From Haloferax marisrubri (GTDB lineage: Archaea; Halobacteriota; Halobacteria; Halobacteriales; Haloferacaceae): DNA of 64,000 bases. Shown here in pieces: positions 1-8,001 of this stretch. The position numbers were made by a program, and so were the translations under genes. The notes under the pieces are model-generated. The model was not told where the DNA came from, did not search any database, and saw nothing but the letters and a program-made list of their open reading frames with translations. Position 1 is the first letter of the stretch; the number at the start of each line of letters is the position of its first letter. The stretch spans positions 319,942 through 383,941 of the forward strand of contig NZ_LOPW02000010.1 of NCBI RefSeq assembly GCF_001469875.2, in the 5' to 3' direction.

Positions 1-390
1 GTACACGTCGGTCTCGCAGAGGAAGCGCTCGCCGCGAAACGACCGGTCGAACCACCGGCGGTCGTCCTTTCCGGCGGCGAAGCAACAGTAACCGTCTCGG
101 GCGACGGACATGGCGGACCAAACCAAGAGTTCGCGTTGAGTGCTGCACTCGAACTCGATGCGGCGGGCGTCGTCGTTGGAGCGGTTGATACGGATGGCAT
201 CGATGGCAATACCGACGCCGCTGGGGCACTCGTCGATGCCGAGCTACTTGACGACCAGGAGAGTGCACAGGCTGGGCTCGCACAAAACGACGTTTATCCA
301 CACCTCGATGCCACGGGGGCACTTCTTCGATCGGGGCCGACCGGGACAAATGTAAACGATCTTCGTGTGATGGTAATCACGTCGACGTGA
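1..390 (+). CDS. Glycerate 2-kinase, MOFRL family (C-terminal part, cut by window edge)
   Basis: Frame 1 is open from the first base and ends at a TGA, giving 129 residues of a protein whose start lies outside the window. Family hallmarks are visible in order: LSGGEATVTV, GDGHGGPNQEFAL, DTDGIDGNTDAAGA and TGTNVNDLR. These belong to the MOFRL/DUF4147 family of glycerate 2-kinases, which phosphorylate D-glycerate to 2-phosphoglycerate. TtuD of tartrate-degrading bacteria, named hydroxypyruvate reductase, is in the same family. The tartrate dehydrogenase-type gene and TRAP transporter nearby make a role in glycerate assimilation likely. A first ATG/TTG inside the frame (TTG at 136) is not the real start because homology extends to the window edge. 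Confidence 0.85.
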   Translation, partial: VHVGLAEEALAAKRPVEPPAVVLSGGEATVTVSGDGHGGPNQEFALSAALELDAAGVVVGAVDTDGIDGNTDAAGALVDAELLDDQESAQAGLAQNDVYPHLDATGALLRSGPTGTNVNDLRVMVITST

Positions 391-654
391 ACTACTTCGG
401 GGTCAAGCCCCGGGACTTCCCGTGGGTAGACCCGATATTCTGTGTTTCCCCTTCGTGAGCCGTGGTCCGCACGAGAATGTCTCAATCGTGACCCAGCAGC
501 GAGCCGGCCGGCATCTATCTACGCAACAACACGTACTATATAAGGTTCCATCTCACGGGACATAATTATCGATGATAGATTATGTGGCAAGAGATTACAA
601 CGGTATATTTGTAATGTATCGCACGAACATGGCTTCACCCGCACGGCAGTCGTC

Positions 655-1395
655 CTACTGGTATTTCATATTGAGCTCGACCTCGTTGACGACTCCCAGG
701 AGTTTGTCTGGCAGTTCTTCGCGGTAGAATTCGCCTTTGAACCGGTTCTGCGGACCAGAGATACCGATCGCACCTAACGGCTGTCCGTTCGGCTTGATAA
801 CTGGAACTGAGACGGACCGGAGACCCTCGATATACTCTTGATCGTTGAAACTGACGCCCTCGTCTCTGATCTCGCGGAGTTCGTCGTAGAGCTCGTCTTC
901 GTCCGTGATGGTGTTCTCGGTGACTTTTGGGAGCCCATGACGCTCGATAATGCGAGCGATTTGGTCGTCAGTCAGTTGAGCGAGAATCGCTTTTCCACCG
1001 GAGGTCGCGTGGATTGGCATTCGCTTTCCGAGCTGTGTGTTCGTCTGAACGGCGTGTTCTCCGGTTTCTCGATAGATGTACACGAGATAGCCGTGTTCTT
1101 CGATCATGAACTGAGCACGTTCGTCAGTCTCCGAGGCGAGTGCTTTGACTTTCGGTTCGATCTGAGCGAACGCCTCGTGTCGGTTGTTTACACCCATACC
1201 GATGTAAAGAAATCGGGAGCCAATGTAGTAGAGATCCCCCGTCTTCATCACGTACTCTCGTTCTTCGAGTGTCTTGAGATGCCGGTGAACCGTGCTCTTG
1301 GGCAGCTCTAACTCCGTCGCCAGTTCCGATACTCGAGCCCCGTTTCGGTCTCGTAGTTCCTCGATAATCCTGAACAGCTTGTGTGTCGTTTTCAT
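655..1395 (-). CDS. IclR family transcriptional regulator
   Basis: This 246-residue protein has the usual IclR length. Residues 1-65 form a winged helix with recognition helix LPKSTVHRHLKTLEE. Residues 75-246 form the effector-binding domain, including the conserved stretch GKRMPIHATSGGKAILA and the late SVPV/GAIGISGP segments. It is transcribed in the same direction as the TAXI receptor gene upstream and is convergent with the glycerate kinase. IclR proteins in such loci usually repress or activate the neighbouring uptake and catabolic genes, so it probably senses the substrate of the adjacent TRAP transporter. A near-perfect 17-bp palindrome lies 46 bp before its start and could be an autoregulatory site. 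The effector is unknown. Confidence 0.9.
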   Translation of the reverse strand: MKTTHKLFRIIEELRDRNGARVSELATELELPKSTVHRHLKTLEEREYVMKTGDLYYIGSRFLYIGMGVNNRHEAFAQIEPKVKALASETDERAQFMIEEHGYLVYIYRETGEHAVQTNTQLGKRMPIHATSGGKAILAQLTDDQIARIIERHGLPKVTENTITDEDELYDELREIRDEGVSFNDQEYIEGLRSVSVPVIKPNGQPLGAIGISGPQNRFKGEFYREELPDKLLGVVNEVELNMKYQ

Positions 1396-1440
1396 GGTTT
1401 GTGTTTCCGTTAGTCGTGATTCTCAGCGATGACACATAAA

Positions 1441-1457
1441 GTTTCACAATGTGGAAC
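1441..1457. promoter_or_regulatory. Candidate IclR operator palindrome
   Basis: The 17-bp sequence GTTTCACAATGTGGAAC is a palindrome apart from one mismatched pair and the central base. It lies 46 bp upstream of the IclR start codon, next to a TTTATG element that may be the TATA box. GTTCCA/TGGAAC half-sites are typical of IclR-family operators, so autoregulation is a reasonable inference. Confidence 0.45.
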
Positions 1458-1519
1458 AGAACACTCAGAGCCTCACTTCGGATTGGCGCGCGTGTCTCGG
1501 CGTACACACGTAGTGTTCG

Positions 1520-1536
1520 TGTGAGTCATACTCACA
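1520..1536. promoter_or_regulatory. Palindrome TGTGAG-N5-CTCACA
   Basis: Six-base perfect arms separated by TCATA lie in the same intergenic region as the IclR-type palindrome. It may be a second regulator site or a weak hairpin downstream of the TAXI gene. No function can be assigned. Confidence 0.3.
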
Positions 1537-1735
1537 CATATGCACTCAACAATCATTATGGTTGTTCGCGTGTCCATACATCCGTCTTCGAACGCAACGA
1601 AGTGAGACCCCATACTGGCCGCTAATCAGCATCGAGTGTGTGCCATGATACGGAACTTTATATACAAAGTTGCTGAATACGAAGTGCAATCGGTGACTAA
1701 TCATAAAAAACGAAACGTCCGTCAGTTTGGTTTCG

Positions 1736-2875
1736 TTACGCTTCGTCGCCGACGGTCCAGGAGTCGTCCCACACGTCTTGTTCCTTGTAGAACTCAGCAA
1801 CACCCGGGTGGACCGGATGTTCTGGAATGACTGCGGTGGCCATATCTGCCGGGTCAGAGTGGTCAGCGTACGTCTGGTCGGCCTCTCGGATCGTCTCGCC
1901 GTGTTCGTGACTAATCCGAGCCAGTTCGTGTGCGGCGTCTGCTGGCACTTCCGGGCCGAGCAGACACTGCAGGTCAAGATTCCAGCTGACGATCGAGTCG
2001 GTAACCTTCGTGACCTCCTGATTCCATCCGTACGGCTCGATTTCGGCTAAACGTGCGCCCCCGACCTCTTCGATGGCCTGTTTGAAGTCGTCGGCGACAT
2101 CGACGAGATAGACGTCGTTTCGAGCGTCGATCTGCTTTGCCCAGCCAGTCAGTTCGACGCGATTCGATCCGTACACCGCAACAGCGTCAACGCGTCCCTC
2201 TTCGATCGCACCGGGGATGTCGCTCGTGTTGACGTTGATGATGTCGACTTCCTCCCACATTCCGGCGACTCGCATCACCTCTTCGGTGAGTAGTCGCGTC
2301 CCAAAGCCCGGCTGAATCGGGTAGACGGTTTTCCCCGCGAAGTCTGCGGTCGATTCGATTCCAGAGCCTTCCACGGCAACCCAGAAGATATCGAGACCGT
2401 TGAACCGGAACGACTGATAGCCGATGTTGTCGACCGGTTCATCGTTGAATCGGTCCGTTTCGTTGACCGCTTTGTTGATCGTGTTGTTGTCCGTCGCGAT
2501 GGCAGGGATGTTGCCCTGGTCGTACTGGTACATGTTGGCGACGTTCCCCTGGGTCTGCTCGACGGTCATTCGGAGGGTGTCGCTGTGCTCGTTGAGTGCT
2601 CGAGCAAGTGCTTGCATCGAGTTGAACGCCGTACTCCCCTGTGAGGAGCCGCCCATTCGTAGTTGGTACGAGGTACCACCTGAGCCACCGTCCGAACCCG
2701 AATCATCGCTCGAGCCGCCGTCCGACCCTGAATCGCCGCCGGATCCACTGCCAGACCCACTGTCGGATTCGCTGTCGCCACCGAGACAGCCGGTGATTGC
2801 AACGGTCCCGGCACCCGCAGCGGCTGCTTTGAGAATACTCCGTCTAGTCCGTGCGCTGTGTGCTTGCTTAGACAT
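1736..2875 (-). CDS. TAXI-family TRAP transporter solute-binding lipoprotein
   Basis: The 379-residue protein starts MSKQAHSARTRRS and has a Tat signal (twin Arg) ending in the lipobox ITGC, so it should be a lipid-anchored receptor outside the membrane. A Ser/Gly/Asp-rich linker (about residues 35-75) leads into the binding domain, beginning YQLRMGGSSQGS, the hallmark start of TAXI receptors, followed by QTQGNVANMYQYDQG and the FGTRLLTEEV segment. The in-frame codons upstream of 2875 are not used: a TATA-like TTTATCAT lies 26 bp before this ATG. Its partner is the fused permease at 4754. Together they would take up an organic acid using the sodium gradient. The substrate cannot be read from sequence, but neighbours suggest a hydroxydicarboxylate. 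Confidence 0.9.
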   Translation of the reverse strand: MSKQAHSARTRRSILKAAAAGAGTVAITGCLGGDSESDSGSGSGSGGDSGSDGGSSDDSGSDGGSGGTSYQLRMGGSSQGSTAFNSMQALARALNEHSDTLRMTVEQTQGNVANMYQYDQGNIPAIATDNNTINKAVNETDRFNDEPVDNIGYQSFRFNGLDIFWVAVEGSGIESTADFAGKTVYPIQPGFGTRLLTEEVMRVAGMWEEVDIINVNTSDIPGAIEEGRVDAVAVYGSNRVELTGWAKQIDARNDVYLVDVADDFKQAIEEVGGARLAEIEPYGWNQEVTKVTDSIVSWNLDLQCLLGPEVPADAAHELARISHEHGETIREADQTYADHSDPADMATAVIPEHPVHPGVAEFYKEQDVWDDSWTVGDEA

Positions 2876-2900
2876 CCGCTCTTGACGTTCATGTACATCA

Positions 2901-2908
2901 ATGATAAA
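2901..2908 (-). promoter_or_regulatory. TATA-like element of the TAXI receptor gene
   Basis: TTTATCAT on the minus strand ends 26 bp before the ATG at 2875, the spacing expected for a leaderless haloarchaeal transcript. It supports that start over the longer open frame. Confidence 0.5.
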
Positions 2909-3015
2909 CCTTGTTGTTAATTCCAATATTTGATTGGTACTCAAATTATCCTCAGGGGGTCGGTCCTGTGGCAGTCGGCCTGAGAGCGAGATACCCCCTT
3001 GGTTGGTCGCCACCC

Positions 3016-3028
3016 AAATATTTTTATC
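3016..3028 (+). promoter_or_regulatory. TATA-like element of the dehydrogenase gene
   Basis: AAATATTTTTATC lies about 25 bp before the ATG at 3052, consistent with a leaderless transcript. It defines a divergent promoter region with the TAXI gene and argues against the upstream in-frame ATG at 2911. Confidence 0.5.
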
Positions 3029-3051
3029 AAGATAGAGCATCAATCGGACCG

Positions 3052-4113
3052 ATGTCGTATGACATAGCGGTGATTCCAGGCGACGGTATCGGAATCGAAG
3101 TGACAGAAGCGACCGAGCCACTTCTCATCGAACTTGCTGCGGCCCACGGCGTTGAGATTGAGACGACGTGGTTCGACTGGGGAAGCGAGCGGTATCTCGA
3201 AGAGGGTGCGCTCATGCCCGACGACGGTTTAGAGACGCTCAAAGAGTTTGACGCGATTCTGCTCGGTGCGGTGGGTCACCCAGACGTGCCGGACCACGTT
3301 ACACTCCGGAACCTTCGCCTCCCGATCACCAAGGGATTCAACCAGCACATCTGCAAGCGCCCCTCGTATCTCTTTGATGGGGTCGAAAGCCCGCTTCGTG
3401 GCTACGGGGGCGGTGATATCGATCTCGTTGTCTACCGGCAGAACACCGAAGGCGAGTACGCCGACGTCGGTGGACGCGAACACCAAGGATTCGGGAACGA
3501 AGTCGCAGTTCAGTCGGCGGTCTACACACGCGAGGGGACCGAAGCAATCGTCCGGGCCGCGTTCGAGGCCGCGACAGAGCGGAGTGGAAAACTAACCAAC
3601 ATCACGAAGTCGAACGCACAGGCTTACGGGATGGTGTTCTGGGACGAAATCGTCGAGGAGATTAGCGAGGAATACCCGGACATCACCGTCGAACGACTCC
3701 TCGTCGACGCCGGGAGTATGGACTTCGTTCGTCGTCCCAACGAGTTCGACGTCGTCGTCGCATCGAACCTGTTCGGCGATATCCTCACCGACATCGGTGG
3801 CATCATCTCCGGGAGTCTTGGGATGGCCCCGTCGACGAACATCAACCCGAGCGGGGAGTACCCGTCGATGTTCGAACCGGTCCACGGGAGCGCCTTCGAT
3901 ATCATGGGAGAGGGCATCGCGAACCCGGTCGGGATGCTGTTGTCGATGTCGTTGATGTTCGAGCATCTCGAAGAGGACGACCTCGCCGAGACGCTCTGGG
4001 ACGGCGTCGGTGCACAGCTAGCTGATTCGGACGCACCGCGGACCCCCGACATCGGTGGCACGGCAACGACGCTGGATGTTGTGGGCGACCTCGAAGAACG
4101 ACTTCTCGAGTAA
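3052..4113 (+). CDS. Tartrate/D-malate/isopropylmalate dehydrogenase family oxidoreductase
   Basis: The 353-residue protein begins MSYDIAVIPGDGIG and carries the NAD-dependent beta-decarboxylating dehydrogenase fold: IPGDGIG (residues 7-13), LRNLRLPITKGFNQ with the substrate-binding arginines, RQNTEGEY, LTNITKSNA with the catalytic lysine, VASNLFGDILTDIGG with the metal-binding aspartates, and FEPVHGSAFDI for nucleotide binding. Length and the FNQHICKRP and SNAQAYGMVFWDE segments resemble the tartrate dehydrogenase / D-malate dehydrogenase branch (TtuC, DmlA) more than LeuB. TtuC converts meso-tartrate to D-glycerate, which would feed the glycerate kinase at the left edge. UspA follows after 3 bp, so the two are probably co-transcribed. 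LeuB activity cannot be excluded. Confidence 0.85.
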   Translation: MSYDIAVIPGDGIGIEVTEATEPLLIELAAAHGVEIETTWFDWGSERYLEEGALMPDDGLETLKEFDAILLGAVGHPDVPDHVTLRNLRLPITKGFNQHICKRPSYLFDGVESPLRGYGGGDIDLVVYRQNTEGEYADVGGREHQGFGNEVAVQSAVYTREGTEAIVRAAFEAATERSGKLTNITKSNAQAYGMVFWDEIVEEISEEYPDITVERLLVDAGSMDFVRRPNEFDVVVASNLFGDILTDIGGIISGSLGMAPSTNINPSGEYPSMFEPVHGSAFDIMGEGIANPVGMLLSMSLMFEHLEEDDLAETLWDGVGAQLADSDAPRTPDIGGTATTLDVVGDLEERLLE

Positions 4114-4116
4114 CCC

Positions 4117-4539
4117 ATGTATCACGTGCTACTTGCGGTCGACGGGAATGAAGACCGGACGGCAGCCGCAGTCGACGCGGTTGCCGACCTCCCCGCTGCC
4201 GAGTCAGCCGTCACCGTCACGATCCTCAACGTGTTCGAGGAGTTCGATGCAATCGACGACAGCGGTGGACACGTGACGTCGGAGGAACTCTTCGAAAAGT
4301 ACGATCCGCCATCGAGCGTAACTGTCGCCCGCGAGAGACTGGACGAGCACGGAATTGACTGGACGTTCGAGGCGGCTCACGGCGACCCAGCGGCGACGGT
4401 CGTACAGACTGCAGCGGATTGTGACGCCGATGCGATTGCCATGGCGCCCGCCAGTCGCTCTCCGGTTGGGAAAGTGCTCTTCGGGAGCGTCACACAGGGC
4501 GTCCTGCTTGACGCCGAGTGTCCAGTCATCGTTGCCTAG
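4117..4539 (+). CDS. Universal stress protein (UspA) family
   Basis: The 140-residue single-domain protein begins MYHVLLAVDGNEDR, the usual UspA beta1-loop, and ends with VGKVLFGSVTQGVLLDAECPVIVA, the C-terminal nucleotide-binding motif and final strand of ATP-binding UspA proteins. It begins 3 bp after the dehydrogenase stop. UspA proteins often sit beside TRAP transporters, where they are thought to regulate the permease, for example TeaD beside TeaABC in Halomonas. That role is plausible here but not shown. Confidence 0.9.
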   Translation: MYHVLLAVDGNEDRTAAAVDAVADLPAAESAVTVTILNVFEEFDAIDDSGGHVTSEELFEKYDPPSSVTVARERLDEHGIDWTFEAAHGDPAATVVQTAADCDADAIAMAPASRSPVGKVLFGSVTQGVLLDAECPVIVA

Positions 4540-4720
4540 TTCCTGACCGCCCGACAGCCTGCTGCCCCACTCCCGTTTTCGTCAGCTGAGATTGCCTCCC
4601 AACGGCTTCAGTCACACTCCCCGGAAACCGAGAGCCGATGTACTCGGACGTCTCAGGTACGGATTCGTTTGTCTGCTGTCATGCAAGACGTCGCCATATG
4701 ACTGAGTCTACCATAACTAA

Positions 4721-4729
4721 TTTATATGT
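4721..4729 (+). promoter_or_regulatory. TATA-like element of the TRAP permease gene
   Basis: TTTATATGT lies 25-33 bp before the ATG at 4754, consistent with a leaderless transcript separate from the upstream dehydrogenase-UspA unit. Confidence 0.45.
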
Positions 4730-4753
4730 TTGAATCTACTGTGAGAGTGAACC

Positions 4754-6733
4754 ATGGTAGCAAGACGTATCCAGCGATTGAGATCAACAGACCTGGAAGA
4801 CGCGGTGGGTGGGACGTTAACGCTCGCTGCTCTCGCGTTGTGGGCACTCGTTATCTTCTATGCCTACACCGTGTCGATGCCGCGGGCACAGTACGGTGTC
4901 CTGTTCATTGCCGGTGCAATCGGGGTGTACATCCTCAACGAACTCGAAGATGTCATCGCTGATCGGGACTATCTCGACGCAGCCCTGTTACTCGGGTCGT
5001 TAGTGATCACCATTGCCATCACCGTCTACGTCAACCTGCACTTCAGGGAACTGTACATCGACCGTGTTGGCTACGCGTTTCCACACGAGTACGCCTTGGC
5101 AGCTGCATTCCTCGCAGCAATTGTCTACCTCTCGTGGCGTTCGTTCGGGCTGACGTTCCTTAGCATCCTTGTGGGTGCGCTCCTGTACGGCTACTTCGGT
5201 GATCTGATTCCCGGAATCCTCGGGCACAGCGGGTTGAGCTACAGTCGACTGCTCCTCTTGCTCGCACTCGACATCACCGGCTTCTACGGCTTCCTGACTC
5301 AGTTAGTCGCGGCGTGGATCGCGCTCTTCTTGCTTTATGCGGGGCTGCTGGAGAGCTATGGTGCGTTCGACCTCATCTTCCGTGGAGCCGTCCGAACGTC
5401 GAAGTACATCGACTCGGGCGTTGCACAGACCGCTGTCGTCGCAAGTGCGGTTATCGGCTCGATCAACGGTTCACAGACCGCAAACGCCGGTATGACCGGG
5501 TCGTTCACAATCCCGATGATGAAAGAAAACGGCATCAAGCCCTCGACAGCAGGGGGGATTGAGGCGGTCGCATCCACAACTGGGCAGGTTCTTCCACCAG
5601 TTATGGGTGCGGGAGCGTTCATCATGGCCTCGCTTCTCGGCATCAGCTACGTGACCGTCATCACCGCGGGGCTCATTCCGGCGATGATCATGATGGTGTG
5701 TATAATTCTCGCGGTTCACTACATCGCGAGCAATCAGCTCGACTCGATCGACGTCGACGCCGTCCTCGACGAGTTGGAAGACCGGACTCGTCGGGACACC
5801 CTCGTCGACACGGTCAAGTTCATCATCCCATTCGGCGTGTTGGTGTACACGCTCGGCGTCATTCAGCTAACTGTGATGACGTCCGCGCTGTACACCGCCG
5901 TCACGATGTTGATCACCGGCATCACATTCCCCGTCTTCCAGGCGGCGTACGAGTCGCGCTCGGTGACGGCCGCGACTCGAGAGACGCTCTCGGACACGGT
6001 GGCTGGCTTCCGGCGCGGTGCGATCATCACGGCACCCATCGCCATTATCCTCGCGGCGATCAACGGCGTCGTTGATATTCTCATGACTACGGGCGTCCCC
6101 GGAATCCTCACCCTCTCGATGATGGATATCTCGGGTGGCATCATGCTCGTCGCTGTTCTGATATCGATGGTGATCTGTATCCTCCTCGGGTTGGGGATGC
6201 CGACGACTGCCGCCTACACCGTTGTGGCACTCCTCGTGGCTCCGACGCTCGTCAGTCGCTTCCTCGTCCCCGATCTGGCTGCCCACTTCTTCGTCTTCTA
6301 CGGCGCGATTCTCTCGGGACTCACGCCACCGATTGCGACGTGTGCCGCGGTCGCCGCCGGTATCGCGAATGCCGACTTCGTCGAGACGTGCTACGAAGCC
6401 ATCAAAGTCGCCGCCCCACTGTTCGTCTTGCCGTTCTCGTTCATCTACCACCCTGTCATCGTCTCAGGGGTACTCAGCGGCGGTGCCGTCTTCACCGGGT
6501 TGCTCATCTTGCTGGGCGGCATCAGCATCATCCACGGAATCAACTACCGCTTTGGCTACGGCAAATGGGCGCAACTCGGCACTCGAGTGGCGTTCTTTGT
6601 GGTTGGTGTCCTCACGATGGTGTACCCCAACTCGACAGTTCAGTACGCGGGGGCTGGCGTGATTATCACGCTCTTCGTCGTCCAACAGCTCGCGACTCGT
6701 AACGTTGCTGTCGGCGACACCATCAACAACTAG
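4754..6733 (+). CDS. TRAP transporter, fused DctQM-type permease (TAXI partner)
   Basis: This 659-residue integral membrane protein is the fused small-plus-large TRAP permease typical of TAXI systems. Residues about 20-130 supply four segments equivalent to DctQ. The rest is the DctM-like transport domain with many hydrophobic helices. Recognisable family stretches include INGSQTANAGMTGSFTIP, TTGQVLPPVMGAGAF and GLGMPTTAAYTVVA, the last typical of the second half. It should work with the lipoprotein receptor at 1736-2875 to import an organic acid by sodium symport. The receptor is encoded on the opposite strand 1.9 kb away with dehydrogenase and UspA between them, so the system is split over two or three transcripts. 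Confidence 0.93.
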   Translation: MVARRIQRLRSTDLEDAVGGTLTLAALALWALVIFYAYTVSMPRAQYGVLFIAGAIGVYILNELEDVIADRDYLDAALLLGSLVITIAITVYVNLHFRELYIDRVGYAFPHEYALAAAFLAAIVYLSWRSFGLTFLSILVGALLYGYFGDLIPGILGHSGLSYSRLLLLLALDITGFYGFLTQLVAAWIALFLLYAGLLESYGAFDLIFRGAVRTSKYIDSGVAQTAVVASAVIGSINGSQTANAGMTGSFTIPMMKENGIKPSTAGGIEAVASTTGQVLPPVMGAGAFIMASLLGISYVTVITAGLIPAMIMMVCIILAVHYIASNQLDSIDVDAVLDELEDRTRRDTLVDTVKFIIPFGVLVYTLGVIQLTVMTSALYTAVTMLITGITFPVFQAAYESRSVTAATRETLSDTVAGFRRGAIITAPIAIILAAINGVVDILMTTGVPGILTLSMMDISGGIMLVAVLISMVICILLGLGMPTTAAYTVVALLVAPTLVSRFLVPDLAAHFFVFYGAILSGLTPPIATCAAVAAGIANADFVETCYEAIKVAAPLFVLPFSFIYHPVIVSGVLSGGAVFTGLLILLGGISIIHGINYRFGYGKWAQLGTRVAFFVVGVLTMVYPNSTVQYAGAGVIITLFVVQQLATRNVAVGDTINN

Positions 6734-7192
6734 GTCCATCGATGTACAACCGTCAATACAAGACACCGACCGGTAACCGGTAGCCGGGAGAAACACGTAC
6801 CACTCGTCGATTTCACTCCCGAGGACAGTTGTCGTCTCTTCCCCCACAGCACATACTGTGGGATGTCCTCTTACGTGGATGATACTTTTCGCTGACCACG
6901 TTTTCTTGGATGTATTTTCTGATATAGATCGGTAGAGAACCAATATAGTTGTGCCATTTCTATACATTTTTATATTGGCGTCCCCCCTTCTCGAAACTGT
7001 GCGCACAAAATATGAAACGGTAGATAGTCGCCACTATCTGTCCGAAAGCAGTTTAAATACCTAATAGTGGTATTATATGTTTTAGTTTGTCACGAAATTT
7101 GTATTAGCAAAAACTGATACTTCACTACACTATTGTTTATTTATTGCATTTCTCCTGCTTGTGTTGAGTATCACTATTCAGACAATATTGGC
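6734..7192. other. AT-rich intergenic region
   Basis: No gene is convincing in these 459 bp between two convergent genes. The left part holds an inverted repeat CCCACAG-N6-CTGTGGG at 6843-6862. The right part, from about 6890, is clearly richer in A and T than the flanking genes and contains only short frames. Confidence 0.6.
6843..6862. repeat. Inverted repeat with 7-bp perfect arms
   Basis: CCCACAG and CTGTGGG are separated by six bases (CACATA), 110 bp after the TRAP permease stop. It could form a stem-loop in the 3' untranslated region. It lacks a following T-run, so calling it a terminator would be speculative. Confidence 0.35.
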
Positions 7193-7837
7193 TCAGTCGC
7201 CACCCCGAAGCGCCTGCTCGATGGGCGTCTCGCCGCCCGTGAGGTGCATCGTCTCGCCGACCGTCCGGTCGATATCGAGACAGGCGACGACCGCCTGTGC
7301 CACGTCGGCCCGCGGAATCTCGGGCGTGTCGCCATCGAGACCCTCGACAGTCAGCGAGACGGCCCCGGTGCCCTCCGCGTCGGTGAGCCTCGTGGGGCGG
7401 AGAATCGTCGCGTCGAGCGACGACTGTTCGAGGTAGTCGTCCGCGCAGCGCTTGGCGACCAGATACGGTCGCAGCGGCTCGGGGCCGGCGAGCGGGTCGC
7501 CAGCGCCGATGGAGCTCACCATCACGAAGCGGTCGATTCCCGCCTCGACACAGGCGTCAATCACCCGTCGAGCGCCCCAGAGGTCGACCATGAGCGTCTT
7601 GTCCGCGCCGGTCGACCCGCCGGAGCCGGCGGTGAACACGACCGCGTCGGCCCCTTCGAGCGCCGCTTCGAAGTCGCCTTCGAGATCGCCCAGTCGCGGC
7701 TCGCCGCCGCGGTCGCGGACCGCCTCGAACTGCGATTCGTCGCGGACGACGCCGATGGGGTCGTGACCGGCGTCCGCGAGTCGCGGGAGGAGCTGCCGTC
7801 CGATACCACCATTCGCGCCGATGACTGCGACTTGCAT
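7193..7837 (-). CDS. NAD(P)H-binding atypical SDR family oxidoreductase
   Basis: The 214-residue protein begins MQVAVIGANGGIGRQLL, a glycine-rich nucleotide-binding loop of the NmrA/YwnB-like atypical SDRs. Further family features are the acidic second-strand region, VVFTAGSGG, RFVMVSSIGAG with a serine in place of the usual catalytic position, and ATILRPTRLTD. Such proteins act as NAD(P)-dependent reductases or redox sensors, and the substrate is unknown. It is divergently transcribed from the oxidoreductase at 8002 across 164 bp. A 382-residue open frame runs antisense through it but shows arginine-rich nonsense, so it is a shadow. Confidence 0.85.
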   Translation of the reverse strand: MQVAVIGANGGIGRQLLPRLADAGHDPIGVVRDESQFEAVRDRGGEPRLGDLEGDFEAALEGADAVVFTAGSGGSTGADKTLMVDLWGARRVIDACVEAGIDRFVMVSSIGAGDPLAGPEPLRPYLVAKRCADDYLEQSSLDATILRPTRLTDAEGTGAVSLTVEGLDGDTPEIPRADVAQAVVACLDIDRTVGETMHLTGGETPIEQALRGGD

Positions 7838-8001
7838 CGTTCGCCGTCGCGTAGTCGCCCCGGCCAGATAGGGGCTGGGTTCGGCGAAGGTGGTGTCCGT
7901 GACTCGTCGCGGCGGCGCACCGATGCCCGGCGTTTCCCGTCGAACCGGACGGTGCTGCTGGAAACAACACCGTCGTTACCGTCGCGGGTCGGTGTTCGGG
8001 T

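Larger units (their letters stand above)
1396..1735. other. Intergenic region between TAXI receptor and IclR genes
   Basis: This 340-bp stretch holds no convincing gene. It carries two palindromes, 1441-1457 and 1520-1536, described separately, and lies upstream of the IclR gene on the minus strand. Short open frames here overlap the TAXI gene in other frames and lack any family motif. Confidence 0.6.

Noticed and set aside
398-412. CGGGG-TCAAG-CCCCG hairpin after the glycerate kinase stop
   Set aside because: Only five base pairs and no T-run; haloarchaeal terminators rely on T tracts. Not enough to call a terminator.
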